From Amycolatopsis sulphurea (GTDB taxonomy: Bacteria > Actinomycetota > Actinomycetes > Mycobacteriales > Pseudonocardiaceae): a stretch of DNA of 64,000 nucleotides. Position 1 is the stretch's first letter. Every line of letters begins with the position of its first letter. The notes under the pieces were generated by a model. The model did no database searches. It saw only the letters and a list, made by a program, of their open reading frames with translations, and was not told where the DNA came from. The DNA is taken from positions 868,001 to 932,000 of the forward strand of contig NZ_PDJK01000002.1 in assembly GCF_002564045.1 (NCBI RefSeq), written 5' to 3'. The position numbers and the translations under genes are program-made. Shown here one piece after another: positions 38,701-45,784 of this stretch.

Positions 38701-39054
38701 CGGTTTCTGGCCGCCGTCCTCCATCGCCTCCCAGGCGACTTCGAGCAGTTTACGCTGCTGCGGGTCCATGTGTTCGGCCTCACGCGGACTGATGCCGAAG
38801 AACGCCGGATCGAACTCGTCGAAACCGTCGATGTAGCCGCCGCGGCCGCCGACGAGCTTGCCGGGCTTGTCCTTGTCCCCGCTGGCCAAGGTGGCCACGT
38901 CGTACCGATCGGCCGGCGTGGCGGTGATGCAGTCCCTGCCCTGTACCAGGTTGCGCCAGAAGGCCCGGTAATCCGAGGCACCACCCGGCAGGCGGCAGCC
39001 GATACCGACAATGGCGATCGTGTCCCGAGCGGCACTGTCAACCGCATCCGTCAT
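29698..39054 (-). CDS. Iterative hybrid PKS-NRPS, polycyclic tetramate macrolactam synthase
   Basis: This 3118-residue megasynthase reads KS-AT-DH-KR-ACP-C-A-PCP-TE. KS: Cys184 (DTACSSS), His319, His359. AT: Ser634 (GHSTGE). DH: His932 (HQIEGTVVFP) and Asp1099. KR: TGAFGALG at about 1434-1441, Ser near 1578, Tyr1591. ACP: Ser1751. C: HHVISDA at 1944-1950, with Ala where Gly is usual. A: 2270-2780. PCP: Ser2823. TE: Ser2943 (GYSLGG), with Asp and His3070. No ER domain is present. My manual 10-residue A-domain code is DVGELVSIDK, close to the ornithine code DVGEIGSIDK. In ikarugamycin, HSAF and frontalamide systems one such enzyme makes two polyene chains, joins both to ornithine and releases a tetramate. 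Length and order agree with that family. Confidence 0.95.
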   Translation of the reverse strand: MTDAVDSAARDTIAIVGIGCRLPGGASDYRAFWRNLVQGRDCITATPADRYDVATLASGDKDKPGKLVGGRGGYIDGFDEFDPAFFGISPREAEHMDPQQRKLLEVAWEAMEDGGQKPGELAGSDVGVFVGAFTLDYKIVQFADLSFRTLAAHTATGTMMTMVSNRISYCFDFRGPSVSLDTACSSSLVAVHLACQSLQRGETNLALAGGTLLHSAPQYTIAETRGGFLSAEGKSRTFDASADGYVRAEGVGIVALKRLDDALRDGDPVHAVIIGSGVNQDGHTNGITVPNPDAQVRLIEQVCADAGIRPGALQYIEAHGTSTPVGDPLEANALGKALAVGREPGSRCYVGSVKTNIGHTESAAGIAGLIKTTLALKYRQIPPHINLDQVNPAIDLAALPFDIPTELTAWPEHEGPALAGVNSFGFGGTNAHVLLAEAPPRERPAPESPAAAEYHVLPLTTRDPAALSEMAEGIRGELAAAGGTAQAARDIGYTLARRRQHLESRLSIVYSTPESLDERLGEFTHGQAHPHALTGQSGYQRLAWVFTGMGPQWWAMGRRLYESDPVYRSMIERCDQEIGKIAGWSLIKELTAEQAGSQMSETWLAQPANFALQLALAAMWRARGVRPDAIVGHSTGEIAAFYEAGVYTLEDAVKVAIHRSRLQQKLVGTGTMLAVSLSEPEALRRVAPYGDRASVAAINSPTAITLAGDRDALAEIAADLTEEQIFAKFLTVGVPYHSARMEMIKDELLSSLAGLEARPAEVPLYLTARKANAHGTELDAEYWWDNVRHSVYFHAAIDRLVDDGHDLFLEIGPHPVLAYSIKECLAAREADGLTVPSIRREEDEPAQMAMSLAALHNRGVAIDWTTQYPVGEQVPLPRYPWKRDRYWVEPEPVAQIRLGRLDHPLLGRRTAGAEPVWEARLDLEALPYLRDHQIEGTVVFPAAGYLEMAAQAVRALTGAVGAGVSLADIELRKALVLPEADTRAVQLSFSSQDGTFGIATVAGEGQEPTLHATGVVRSQQRREFGPALDLDGIQARGVRHLDGAGCYAELAELGYHYGPAFQGIDEVWLAPGEALARISPAAALDDGAEGHHVHPTLMDSCFQSLLTPLILDEDRTEGIRLPLTIEEIRFEDIGDQPIWAHATFTRKSGSEVTGDIAVYAADGRPLGRVGGFRVGDVEKASMAVGLGTIDGWLAGMTWDELPELETATVGRNLLILADEQGLGDELAALATEAGGTCHLVRQGSCYRSGSGESSVVPGSAEDLGRLLTDLAAEGARFDAIVHLWHLDLPTVDEVVVDRFGEYGTVGGYSLIALAQAVLNSKAAGKLYVVTRGTQAVVAEDAVEPLAAPAWGIGRVLWNQELAGNRGKLIDLDPPGTGGHRDDAQSLLREIAAEDGEDEIALRGDVRFTSRLRQVTELTRPLPPRLRADGSYLVTGAFGALGKLLCRTLVKRGARRLILMGRSRMPERDQWPELDPDTPLGRNAAFVRELEALGAHPILAPLDITDEQALATWLAGYRRAGSPPIRGVFHLAGHVRDTLIAEMDRDVYDSVHDPKVIGAYLLHHHLSAEPLDHFVLFASIASLVTTAGQANYAAGNAFLDALAHHRRARGLPALSLDWGPWATGMISELGLIEHYRNSRGMTSLSPDAGMAVLERVLGQDHAQLLIATVVDWPVFLAWYPEPPTLVTELAAAAGSAESAEGGSLLEEFAAVGEERRGELVTEHLTALVADVLRVPAEQVDLAQNLLALGLDSLLAMELRARIHTELKTALPVVTLLGGTPIGDLVTHICDSLATLVSAEGEGTGGSAVEIFEDETAYPLTQNQKALWFLKQLHPDGFAYNIGGAVEVRVELDPELMFEAYRALVERHPSLRATFTHERGRPVQRISAEANADVALFDVQDRGWDEIYRMIIAEYRAPYDLERDPLIRFRLFKRGVDRWVIVKAVHHVISDAISTFTFIEELLEIYEGLRQGRRVQLPPVTARYLDFLNWQNRFLASPEADRMLAYWRDHLPAEVPMLALPTDKPRPAVQSHNGASEFFALDTDLSARVHAMAQEHNTTVYVVLMAAYYLLLHRYSGQDDVIVGSPVTGRTQEEFASVYGYFVNPLPLRVDLAGDPTVAELLDQVRTTVLNGLDNQEYPFVLLVDKLGLQHDPSRSAVFQAMFILLHHRVATEKYGYRLDYIELPEEEGQFDLTLSVYEDEAAGRFRCVFKYNTDLFLPETMTRIAGHYTTLLGALTSADATAPAKRTELLTAGERQRILRQWSGVRDGVETAVPVHELIGRAAVEHPEAVAVSAPAESGPARRLTYAELDRRSRELAGKLRGLGVGAGSLVGLFLDKTPDLVVAVLAVLRAGGAYLPLDPGYPAERLAYMTGHAGARIVLADRPAPAGLAERVVTLAELAASDVPPADLPSTVDPADPAYVIYTSGSTGEPKAVEVGHHNLATAYQAWRREYRLDTDARVHLQMASFSFDVFTGDLVRALCSGGTLVLIGRELLFNTALLYRTMLDERVDCGEFVPAVVRGLMSYCEREDKRLDFLRLLVVGSDAWKVAEYRRLRALAGEQTRVINSYGLSEATIDSSYFEGTAEDLDPAMMVPIGQPLPGSALYVLDERGEPVPPGVSGELWIGGDGVATGYVDDPELTAQRFVTRSLDGEQVRLYRTGDLARWDSEGAVHLLGRADAQIKVRGHRIEIGEIETRLATWPQLAQAVVTTRTDDGDHGDTVLCAYCVPVPGTELDRHGLRGHLTESLPTFMIPSHFVELAELPLTPNGKVDLAALPTPDGGAGELAHEPPVTLYEQRMAEHWCGLLGLERAGRQQDFFASGGSSIKLIELIYHLQKEFNVTIPVSALFKVTTLHGMAKSLENSVLGRIGSAEPYLRFNPEGPETVFCFPPAGGHGLVYRQFAAHLPERHFVAFNYLVGADKVARYADLVESLQAEGACTVLGYSLGGNLAFEVAKELERRGREVSHVIIMDSYRVPEQFVLRKEHWETFERELSEHLRRHTGSEIVATETANQAKEYLEFSSRTPNTGVTAAPVTVVSDQYKVALYGVEAGGTWHGSSTTSSSVLRGFGEHAEMFDEDYIGDNANLIRAVLAGDPSRGEPPAPRMPVTARLTTSSEVTA

Positions 39055-39460
39055 CGTAAATCCCCCGTCTTGTCTCGCCCTCCCCCCGATGAGTCAGAAG
39101 GCGTTTCTGCACAACGACGCGCACGGCGGTGCGACTGGAGTACCCAGTCGCCGCCCCGGCCGCGATTAGCCGTCTCCCCGCATCACTACGGAAGCTTGCC
39201 CGGAGGCATTCGGTTTGGCTGAGTTCCGCGTGAGGACGAGATGACGACGGGATGAGACCGTCCCCCGGACGAGCGATCGGCAGGCCGCTGGGTAAAATCG
39301 GAGCCCGCCGGACAGCGCCCGCCGGACAGCGGAGGAAGAACGTCACAACCGTGCCGACTGCGTCGACTGTCCCGATCCTTACCGATCTGATGCCCGCCAC
39401 CAGGTCAGCCGGACCGACCACGACCGCAGGAAGCCGAGGCGCGAACAGGACTCCGTACAA
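39055..39460 (-). promoter_or_regulatory. Upstream region of the PKS-NRPS operon with a regulator-type repeat
   Basis: These 406 bp hold no gene. CATTCGGTTTGGCTGAGT (39207-39224, then CCGCGTGAG) recurs in closely similar form at 39659-39676, upstream of the SARP-type regulator and the small ORF. The motif lies about 155 bp from the PKS ATG. It is a candidate binding site for the cluster regulator. Confidence 0.5.
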
Positions 39461-39637
39461 TCATCTTTCGGATGGGTTCACCACGCTCGCATGCTCCCGG
39501 ATGAAACTGAGTATCTCGGCGTCATTGCGGAAGACCACGGTCCGCCCCGAGGGGATGTGCTCGGCGATACCACACAACCGTCCCTGCTCGTCCGAAAACG
39601 ACCTCGGGACCCATACCCGGAGTACGTAAGTCTGCAT
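39461..39637 (-). CDS. Small unknown protein (58 residues) in the biosynthetic cluster
   Basis: The ORF reads MQTYVLRVWVPRSFSDEQGR and continues with HIPSGRTVVFRNDAEILSFI. It appears to be a compact alpha/beta protein without membrane segment or cysteine. I do not recognise it; it is not MbtH-like. It is transcribed towards the PKS-NRPS gene, and its upstream region is shared with the divergent regulator and contains the repeated motif. A cluster-specific accessory role is possible. Confidence 0.55.
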   Translation of the reverse strand: MQTYVLRVWVPRSFSDEQGRLCGIAEHIPSGRTVVFRNDAEILSFIREHASVVNPSER

Positions 39638-39658
39638 GGGTGACACGCTAGAGGGGGA

Positions 39659-39687
39659 CATTCGGCTCGGCTGAGTGCACAGTGAGT
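39659..39687. promoter_or_regulatory. Second copy of the cluster repeat motif
   Basis: CATTCGGCTCGGCTGAGT, followed by GCACAGTGAG, matches the motif at 39207 with about six differences in 28 bp. It lies 22 bp upstream of the small ORF and about 120 bp upstream of the regulator start. Confidence 0.5.
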
Positions 39688-39805
39688 GCTGCCGAACCGG
39701 CATCCGGGTGATCACGGACCGGCTCAGTACTTCTGTGGGTTCGGCCTGCGAAATCTGCGTCATTCTGGAAAGGCGCACCGAGAACCGAGAGGGGGAGAAA
39801 CGATC

Positions 39806-42800
39806 ATGAAACGAACCACCCGAACGGGCTGGCCCACGTCCGCGCCGGACTGGATCGACCGCCCCGACCTGCACGCCCGTCTGGACCTGATCACCAGCCA
39901 CCGGCTGGTGCTGGTGATCGTGGCGGCGGGGTACGGGAAGACGGCGGCGCTGTGCGCCTGGGGACGTCTCGTCCCGCGGACCTGTTATCTGGCGGTATCG
40001 GCCACCACCTCGCCACGCCAGGTGCTGGACCGGATCGCCGCGAGTATCGGGGAGCACTTGCCGGAGGCGGCACGGAAGCTGGACGAGTTCGACACCGCCC
40101 AAGGCGAGGCGGCGGCCGCGGAGCTGGTCGGCGAAGTGGTGACCGGGGACCTCACGGTGGTCCTCGACGACCTGTCGCGCGCCGGCCCGTCCGTGCGCAC
40201 GCTGATCGAGGAGCTGATCCGGCGCGGCCCCGACGGGCTGCACCTGGTGCTCAGTTCCCGCGGGCGGCTGCCGATCTCGGGCACGGCCTTGCACGGGCGG
40301 GGCGAACCACTCGAACTGCAGGCCTCGGACCTGCGGTTCGGCGAGGCGGAGCTGAACCGCTTGGTGACGCGCCGGATTCCCGCGACGGAAGCCGAACAGC
40401 GCGCCGCATCGGTGGCTGCGCTGCGGGGAGTGACCGGCGGCTGGCCCGCCCCGGTGCTGCTGGCGCTGCGTGACCTCGGGGCGCCGGTCACGGCCGGCGC
40501 CATCCTGTCCACGACGGGCAGCTCAGTGCTGCGGTACACGCGCACCGAAGCGATTCCGGACGACGCGCGGGTGCGGGACCTGCTGCGGCGGTGCGCCGTG
40601 CTGCCCCGCTTCCAGGGCGGCCTGATGCGCAGGCTCGGCCTGCCGGTCAGTGACGAGCTGCTCGACGAACTGGCCACGACCGGTCTGCTGGACCGCAGGC
40701 CGGAAAGCTGGTTCGCACCGATCCCGCTGGTCACCGCGGCGGTACAGGAGCAGGGCGTGCCCAGTGCGGCCGAGCGGGCGCACGCGCTCGCGGTCGCGGT
40801 CGGCTGGTTCGCCACCCGCGACCGGCCGGCCGACGCACTGGACTGTGCCCGGCGGCTGGGCGATTCGGCACTGCTGGCCGACCTGCTCGCCCGCAGTGGC
40901 CCCACGATGCTCGAACGGGGGTCGGCGGCCGAGGTCGCGGGGGCCTGTGCTCAGCTCGGCACGGTGTACCGGAGCCCGCGGATCGAGGTCATCGAAGCGT
41001 GGGCGCGCGTCCTGTCCGGCGAACCGCTGGCCGCGGCGCGCGGCCTGGAGGCGGCGATCACCGGCAGCCGGTCCCCCGAACCCGCGCTCGTCGCCCAGCT
41101 GGCCGCCGTGTATCACCTGCTCGGCGAGCCGAACCGGATCCTGCGGACCTGTGCGCCGATCGACCTCACCGCGCCGGGCACCACGGCGGTAGCCGCCTGG
41201 AAGGCGGTCGCCCACTGGTACCGCAACGAATCGGAGCCGGGCCGGGCGGCGATGCAGGCCGCGCTGAGCACCGACCAGACCGGCGAGGACCCCGCATCGG
41301 CCGGCCTGTTCGCGCTGGCGGCCGGGTTGTTCGCGCTGCTCGCCGGGGATCGGGCCGAGGCCGACCGGTGGCAGGTGCGCGCCCAGCAGCAGCTCGCCGA
41401 GACCGACGACCCGCTGGTGCGCTACGCGGTCGCCGCGAACGGTGCGGCGCGCGCACTGGCCAACGGGCAGCACGAGCGGGCCGTGGCGGAGTTCACGACG
41501 ATCATTCACTCGGTCGGGGAAGGCAACCTCATCGGTGCGCAGGCCCGCTGTCATCGCGGCGACGCACTGCTGGCGCAAGGAAAACTGGCCGAGGCCGCAG
41601 CCGATTTCGACGCGGCGCTCACCCTCCACCGGGCGGCGGGCAGCCGCGCGGTGATCGACGCGTTGTTCGGGCTCGGCGAGGTGCGGCGGCTGCGCGGGCA
41701 GTTCACCCTGAGCCGCGTGGCCTACACCGAGGCCGCGCAGGTCGCCGAGCAGGTGGGCAACCTGCTGATGTGGCGGATCGCGCGGGCCGGGCTGGCCCGC
41801 GTCGTGTTCGGCGATGACCCGGAGCTGGCCAGAACCCTGGTGTCCGATGTGGACGAAGCCGGGCTGTGGTCCGCGCAGTACGGCGCCTGGAACACGGCGG
41901 CGTGGATCGAGCTGCACAGCGGCAATACCGAGCGGGCGCTGGACATGGCGCGCGCGGTGCTCTGCTCCACGGGTCTGGTCGACCAGCGGGCGGATCTGGC
42001 CGAGGCGCTGGAGATCTGCGCGCTGTGCGCGGCCGACCAGGCCGAGCGGCTGTCCGGCCTGTCCGAAGCCGTGGACATCTGGCGCAGCGCGGGTTACGAA
42101 CTGCGGGCCGCGATGGCCGAGATGGCCATCGCCCGGCTCAGCGCCGGCTCGTCCAGCGGGCTGGACACGGCCACCGAGCAGTTGCGCGCGTTCGGCATGC
42201 CGGCCGCCGCCGAGGAGGCGGCGGGGCTGCTTCGGCAGGTGCTGGTGCCCGGGCACCTGTCCCTGCGGGTCCGGGTGCTCGGCGGCCTCCGCGTGCTGCG
42301 CGGGGCGAAGCCGGTGGGGCCGGACGAGTGGCGTTCGAAGAAGGCCCGCGACCTGTTCGCGATCCTGATCACCCGGCGGGGACAGCCGACGGCCCGGGAA
42401 CAGCTGATGGCCGCGCTGTGGCCGGACGACGACCCCGGCCGGTGCGCGAACCGGCTGTCCGCGGCGCTGTCGATCATCCGCGCGGTGCTCGATCCGCGGC
42501 GGGAACTGCCGCAGGACCATTTCCTGGTGGCCGACAAGTACTCGGTGGCGCTGCGCTCGGTCCGGGTCGATGTCGAGGAATTCCTGGCGAACGCCAATTC
42601 CGCGCTCGACCGGCACCGCGGCCACCGCGACGCACGCGCCGAGCTGCTTTCCGCCGAGGCGCGCTACACCGGGGATTTCCTGGAGGAGAATCCCTATGCC
42701 GATTGGGCGGTGAGCCTGCGGGAAATGGCCAAGTCGGTGTATCTGGAAGTGGTGAGCGCGCTGGCCGCGATCGGTACCGCCGAGCGGGATCTGGACATGG

Positions 42801-43039
42801 CGATCCGATTCCGGTTGAAGGTGCTGGAACGCGACGCCTATGACGAGAGCGCGCACCTGGGGCTGGTCGAGGCGCTGGACTCGGCCGGACGATTCGGGGA
42901 GGCCCGCCGCAAGTACCAGGTTTACGTGGGCCGTCTCGCCGAACTGGGCCTGTCCCCTCGCCCCTACCCCGGCCGGGCCGCCCGGGGTATCCCGGCCCAG
43001 CCGATGTCCGGCGACCGCAGGTCAGAACTGACGAGCTGA
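39806..43039 (+). CDS. Large ATPase-TPR regulator with C-terminal SARP/BTAD domain
   Basis: This is a 1077-residue regulator. It has an N-terminal MalT-like STAND ATPase (Walker A AAGYGKTAA at about 40-48, Walker B LTVVLDDL near 117), a central TPR-rich region, and a C-terminal winged helix (about 816-910: LRVLRGAKPVGPDEWRSKKA, then AREQLMAALWPDDD). A BTAD helical domain follows to about 1060. Classic SARPs carry the DNA-binding domain at the N-terminus; here it follows the ATPase and TPR parts. The ATG was chosen for its GGGGGAGA ribosome site. It diverges from the PKS-NRPS operon and is probably its pathway activator. Confidence 0.88.
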   Translation: MKRTTRTGWPTSAPDWIDRPDLHARLDLITSHRLVLVIVAAGYGKTAALCAWGRLVPRTCYLAVSATTSPRQVLDRIAASIGEHLPEAARKLDEFDTAQGEAAAAELVGEVVTGDLTVVLDDLSRAGPSVRTLIEELIRRGPDGLHLVLSSRGRLPISGTALHGRGEPLELQASDLRFGEAELNRLVTRRIPATEAEQRAASVAALRGVTGGWPAPVLLALRDLGAPVTAGAILSTTGSSVLRYTRTEAIPDDARVRDLLRRCAVLPRFQGGLMRRLGLPVSDELLDELATTGLLDRRPESWFAPIPLVTAAVQEQGVPSAAERAHALAVAVGWFATRDRPADALDCARRLGDSALLADLLARSGPTMLERGSAAEVAGACAQLGTVYRSPRIEVIEAWARVLSGEPLAAARGLEAAITGSRSPEPALVAQLAAVYHLLGEPNRILRTCAPIDLTAPGTTAVAAWKAVAHWYRNESEPGRAAMQAALSTDQTGEDPASAGLFALAAGLFALLAGDRAEADRWQVRAQQQLAETDDPLVRYAVAANGAARALANGQHERAVAEFTTIIHSVGEGNLIGAQARCHRGDALLAQGKLAEAAADFDAALTLHRAAGSRAVIDALFGLGEVRRLRGQFTLSRVAYTEAAQVAEQVGNLLMWRIARAGLARVVFGDDPELARTLVSDVDEAGLWSAQYGAWNTAAWIELHSGNTERALDMARAVLCSTGLVDQRADLAEALEICALCAADQAERLSGLSEAVDIWRSAGYELRAAMAEMAIARLSAGSSSGLDTATEQLRAFGMPAAAEEAAGLLRQVLVPGHLSLRVRVLGGLRVLRGAKPVGPDEWRSKKARDLFAILITRRGQPTAREQLMAALWPDDDPGRCANRLSAALSIIRAVLDPRRELPQDHFLVADKYSVALRSVRVDVEEFLANANSALDRHRGHRDARAELLSAEARYTGDFLEENPYADWAVSLREMAKSVYLEVVSALAAIGTAERDLDMAIRFRLKVLERDAYDESAHLGLVEALDSAGRFGEARRKYQVYVGRLAELGLSPRPYPGRAARGIPAQPMSGDRRSELTS

Positions 43040-43651
43040 GGAGCGCAATGCCGCGAGGTCCGCCTCCGCCCCGTCGAATGCGAGGCGGACGGCATCGCGG
43101 CCCAACGCGAACAACAGCAACTCCCCCGGCGCCCCGGTGACGACGACCGGGTCCGCGCCGGGCTTCCACACCACTTCGTCGCCGGTCGCGCCGTCACGCG
43201 CGGTGACCGCGACCGGGCTCCGGCCCATCCGGCCCTTGCCCAGGGAACGCACCCCCTGCCAGATCGCCTCGTCCCGCTCCGCCTCCGCCGGCCGCGGCTC
43301 CCAGCCCGGCCGGGCCCGGCGCACATCCTCATGGTGGACGAAGAACTCGACGGTGTTCGCCGCGTTGTCGATGAACCCGACCCCCAGCGGCGACCACCAC
43401 GGCGGCCCGGAACGCACCGCGGCCACGAGCCCCGGCCACGGCCGCGCCGCGATTCCGCGCTGCACCCGTTCGGTGTACCCGGCGAAGGCCGGGATCATGA
43501 TTCCGGGCGCGGCATCGAACCGCGTTTCCCGAAGTATCAGATGGGCCGCGAGATCCCGGGTCGTCCAGTCCCCGCACAATGTCGGTTCCTCCGGCCCCCG
43601 CTCTTCGAAAAGATCACTGATCAGCTGCCGTTCATCGCGCGCGACGCTCAT
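43022..43651 (-). CDS. TIGR03085-like DinB/maleylpyruvate-isomerase-fold protein
   Basis: This is a 209-residue protein with an N-terminal DinB-like helical bundle. The segments LCGDWTTRDLAAHLILRE, FIDNAANTVEFFVHHEDVRR and WQGVRSL match the TIGR03085 metal-binding family, with His residues in the usual metal-ligand places. Function is unknown. It converges with the regulator and the two genes overlap by 18 bp at their 3' ends. Confidence 0.85.
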   Translation of the reverse strand: MSVARDERQLISDLFEERGPEEPTLCGDWTTRDLAAHLILRETRFDAAPGIMIPAFAGYTERVQRGIAARPWPGLVAAVRSGPPWWSPLGVGFIDNAANTVEFFVHHEDVRRARPGWEPRPAEAERDEAIWQGVRSLGKGRMGRSPVAVTARDGATGDEVVWKPGADPVVVTGAPGELLLFALGRDAVRLAFDGAEADLAALRSSARQF

Positions 43652-43736
43652 ACCGGAACACTACCGAAAAACCGTGCGACGCTCATTGTTCCGGCCGGAG
43701 TTTCGACTCCCCGGCCGCACTGTGCACGGCACGCAA

Positions 43737-43789
43737 GCTGTGAAGGGGCCCTTCACGGACTCTGAGTCCGTGAAGGGCCCCTTCACAGC
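43737..43789. terminator. Nested palindrome (copy 2)
   Basis: This 53-bp copy of the hairpin has outer arms GCTGTGAAGG...CCTTCACAGC and a GACTCTGAGTC centre. It lies 2 bp beyond the galE stop and 85 bp before the start of the next minus-strand gene, a terminator position for galE. Confidence 0.7.
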
Positions 43790-43790
43790 G

Positions 43791-44756
43791 TTAGGGGCGA
43801 CGGAATTCGGTGTGGAACCGCCAGGCGTCGGCGATGATCTCCGACAGTTCGGGTTTCGCGGGCTTCCAGCCGAGCACGCTGTGCGCCTTGGCGCTGGAGG
43901 CGACCGTGACGGCGGCGTCGCCGCTGCGCCGCGGGGCGAGGTCGACCGGGACGTCCTTGCCGGTCACCTCGCGGACGGCCTCGACGACCTGCTTGTTGGT
44001 GTAGCCGTTGCCATTCCCGAGGTTGAACACCTCGTGCTCGCCGGGCTTGATCGCTTCGAGCGCCAGCAGGTGTGCGTCGGCGAGGTCGGACACGTGGATG
44101 TAGTCCCGTACGCACGTGCCGTCCGGCGTCGGGTAGTCCGTGCCGTACAGCTTCAGCCGGTCGCGCTCACCGGCGGCGACCTGCAGGACGATGGGGATCA
44201 GGTGGCTTTCCGGATCGTGCCGCTCGCCGAGCGCGCCCACGGCCCCGGATGCGTTGAAGTACCGCAGGCTGACCGCACCGAGACCGAAACCCCGTGCCTC
44301 GCCGGCCAGCATCATGTCGACCATGAGCTTGCTCGCGGCGTACGGGTTGCCGGGCCGCACCCGCGCGTCCTCGGTCAGCGGCTCGCCGTTCTCCGCGACA
44401 TACATGGAGCCGGTCGACGAGAAGATCATCCGCGGCGTACCGGCATTCCGGATCGCTTCGAGCAGCGCCAGCGAACCCGTGACGTTGACGTCCCAATAGC
44501 GATCGGGCCGCACGACCGACTCGGCGACCTCGATCTTCCCGGCGAAGTGCAGCACACCGTCGAAGCCCGCGCCGGGCGTGAGAACCTGCCCGACCTGGTG
44601 GATCGGCAACTGCCGGAATTCAGCGCCGTCCGGAACCGCCTCCGCGTGCCCGGTGGAAAGGTCGTCGAGGACGACCACTTCATGCCCGGCCGCCACCAGT
44701 TTGTGGGCAACCACACCGCCGATATAGCCGGCACCACCGGTCACGAGCAGTTTCAT
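43791..44756 (-). CDS. galE: UDP-glucose 4-epimerase
   Basis: This is a 321-residue extended short-chain dehydrogenase. The NAD motif MKLLVTGGAGYIGG starts the protein, and the catalytic Tyr-x-x-x-Lys is in NPYAASKLMVD, preceded by the Ser/Thr of IFSSTGSMY. It interconverts UDP-glucose and UDP-galactose for cell-envelope polysaccharide. It stands alone and ends in the hairpin repeat. Confidence 0.93.
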   Translation of the reverse strand: MKLLVTGGAGYIGGVVAHKLVAAGHEVVVLDDLSTGHAEAVPDGAEFRQLPIHQVGQVLTPGAGFDGVLHFAGKIEVAESVVRPDRYWDVNVTGSLALLEAIRNAGTPRMIFSSTGSMYVAENGEPLTEDARVRPGNPYAASKLMVDMMLAGEARGFGLGAVSLRYFNASGAVGALGERHDPESHLIPIVLQVAAGERDRLKLYGTDYPTPDGTCVRDYIHVSDLADAHLLALEAIKPGEHEVFNLGNGNGYTNKQVVEAVREVTGKDVPVDLAPRRSGDAAVTVASSAKAHSVLGWKPAKPELSEIIADAWRFHTEFRRP

Positions 44757-44909
44757 CGAACTCCCTCGGTCCACCATTCGCCTGTCGGCGCCAGTTTCGC
44801 AGACCACCGGCACTCGGCCTCGGCAGGGGGCGACCGTAAGCCGAAAATCTTGACAAATACCGCACCATTATCCGGGCGTTTCCCTCATTCGCGAACTTGG
44901 TGACGGCCC

Positions 44910-45689
44910 TCAGGCGGGAGACGCGCTCGGGAACTGCGGAGGCCGCTTCTCCAGGAAGGCCGCGACTCCTTCAAGGCCGTCCGGGCCGGCGGCGCGCGCC
45001 CGGACAGACATGGTTTCCCGTCGCAGCGCGGCTTCGGAGGCGGGCAGCGCAGCGTCGCGCAACAGCCGTTTCGTCGCGGACTGGGCAGCGTTCGAACCGG
45101 CGGCGAGGCGCTGTACGACCCTTTCCGCGGCGGCAGCGAGTTCGTCGTCCGGATGGACTTCGGCGACGAGGCCGAGCTGGTGGGCTTCGGCGGCGGTCAG
45201 CACGGGGTTCAGCAGCGCGAGGCGCAAGGCTTGGTGAAGCCCGACGGTGGCGGTGAGCAGGGAGCTGCCGCCGTCCGGGGAGAAGCCGAGTTTCGTGTAG
45301 GCCAAGGTGAATCGCGCGGATTCGGCGGCGAGGATCAGGTCTGCCGCCGCGGCGAGCGGGAATCCGGCGCCGGCGGCGGTGCCTTGGACGACCGAGACGA
45401 CGATGGCGTCCAGGCGGTGCAGTTCGTTGACCGTGCGGTGCAAGGCTTCGGCCAGGTCGTCGACCAGGACGCCGACATCCTCGGCGCCGGCGAAGACGGA
45501 CACGTCGCCGCCGACGCTGAAGGCCTTTCCCTCGGCGGAAAGGACGACGACGTGTGCCTCGTCGCGGCGGGCCTGGCGGACGGCCGCGTGCAGGGTGTCC
45601 ACAGTGGACTGAGTGAGCGGGTTGCCGCGCTCGCCGGTCAGCCGGATCCGGGCGACCCGGCCGTCGAGGGTGTAGGTCACCGGGCTCAT
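44910..45689 (-). CDS. Enoyl-CoA hydratase/isomerase family protein
   Basis: This is a 259-residue crotonase-fold protein. GKAFSVGGDVSVF is the first oxyanion-hole segment and QGTAAGAGFPLAAAADLILA the second; LGFSPDGGSSLL carries an Asp near the usual catalytic position. It acts in acyl-CoA oxidation or a related aromatic route, substrate unknown. The ATG at 45689 is preferred over upstream codons. It diverges from an XRE-TetR fusion regulator that probably controls it. Confidence 0.88.
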   Translation of the reverse strand: MSPVTYTLDGRVARIRLTGERGNPLTQSTVDTLHAAVRQARRDEAHVVVLSAEGKAFSVGGDVSVFAGAEDVGVLVDDLAEALHRTVNELHRLDAIVVSVVQGTAAGAGFPLAAAADLILAAESARFTLAYTKLGFSPDGGSSLLTATVGLHQALRLALLNPVLTAAEAHQLGLVAEVHPDDELAAAAERVVQRLAAGSNAAQSATKRLLRDAALPASEAALRRETMSVRARAAGPDGLEGVAAFLEKRPPQFPSASPA

Positions 45690-45702
45690 GACTGGCCCTC
45701 CA

Positions 45703-45717
45703 AACGAGCGATCGGTA
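45703..45717. promoter_or_regulatory. Candidate operator AACGAGCGATCGGTA
   Basis: The spacer between the enoyl-CoA hydratase and regulator genes carries AACGAGCGATCGGTA. A near copy, AACGAACGATCGGTCA, lies at 46916-46931 on the far side of the regulator. Such A/G-C-GATCGGT half sites resemble operators of TetR proteins that control acyl-CoA pathways. Confidence 0.45.
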
Positions 45718-45784
45718 GATCTGAACAAGACAGTGCGTACCCTTGCGGAGGCACTCGGAGCTGTCAAGCGAGGGATCGGAAGCA

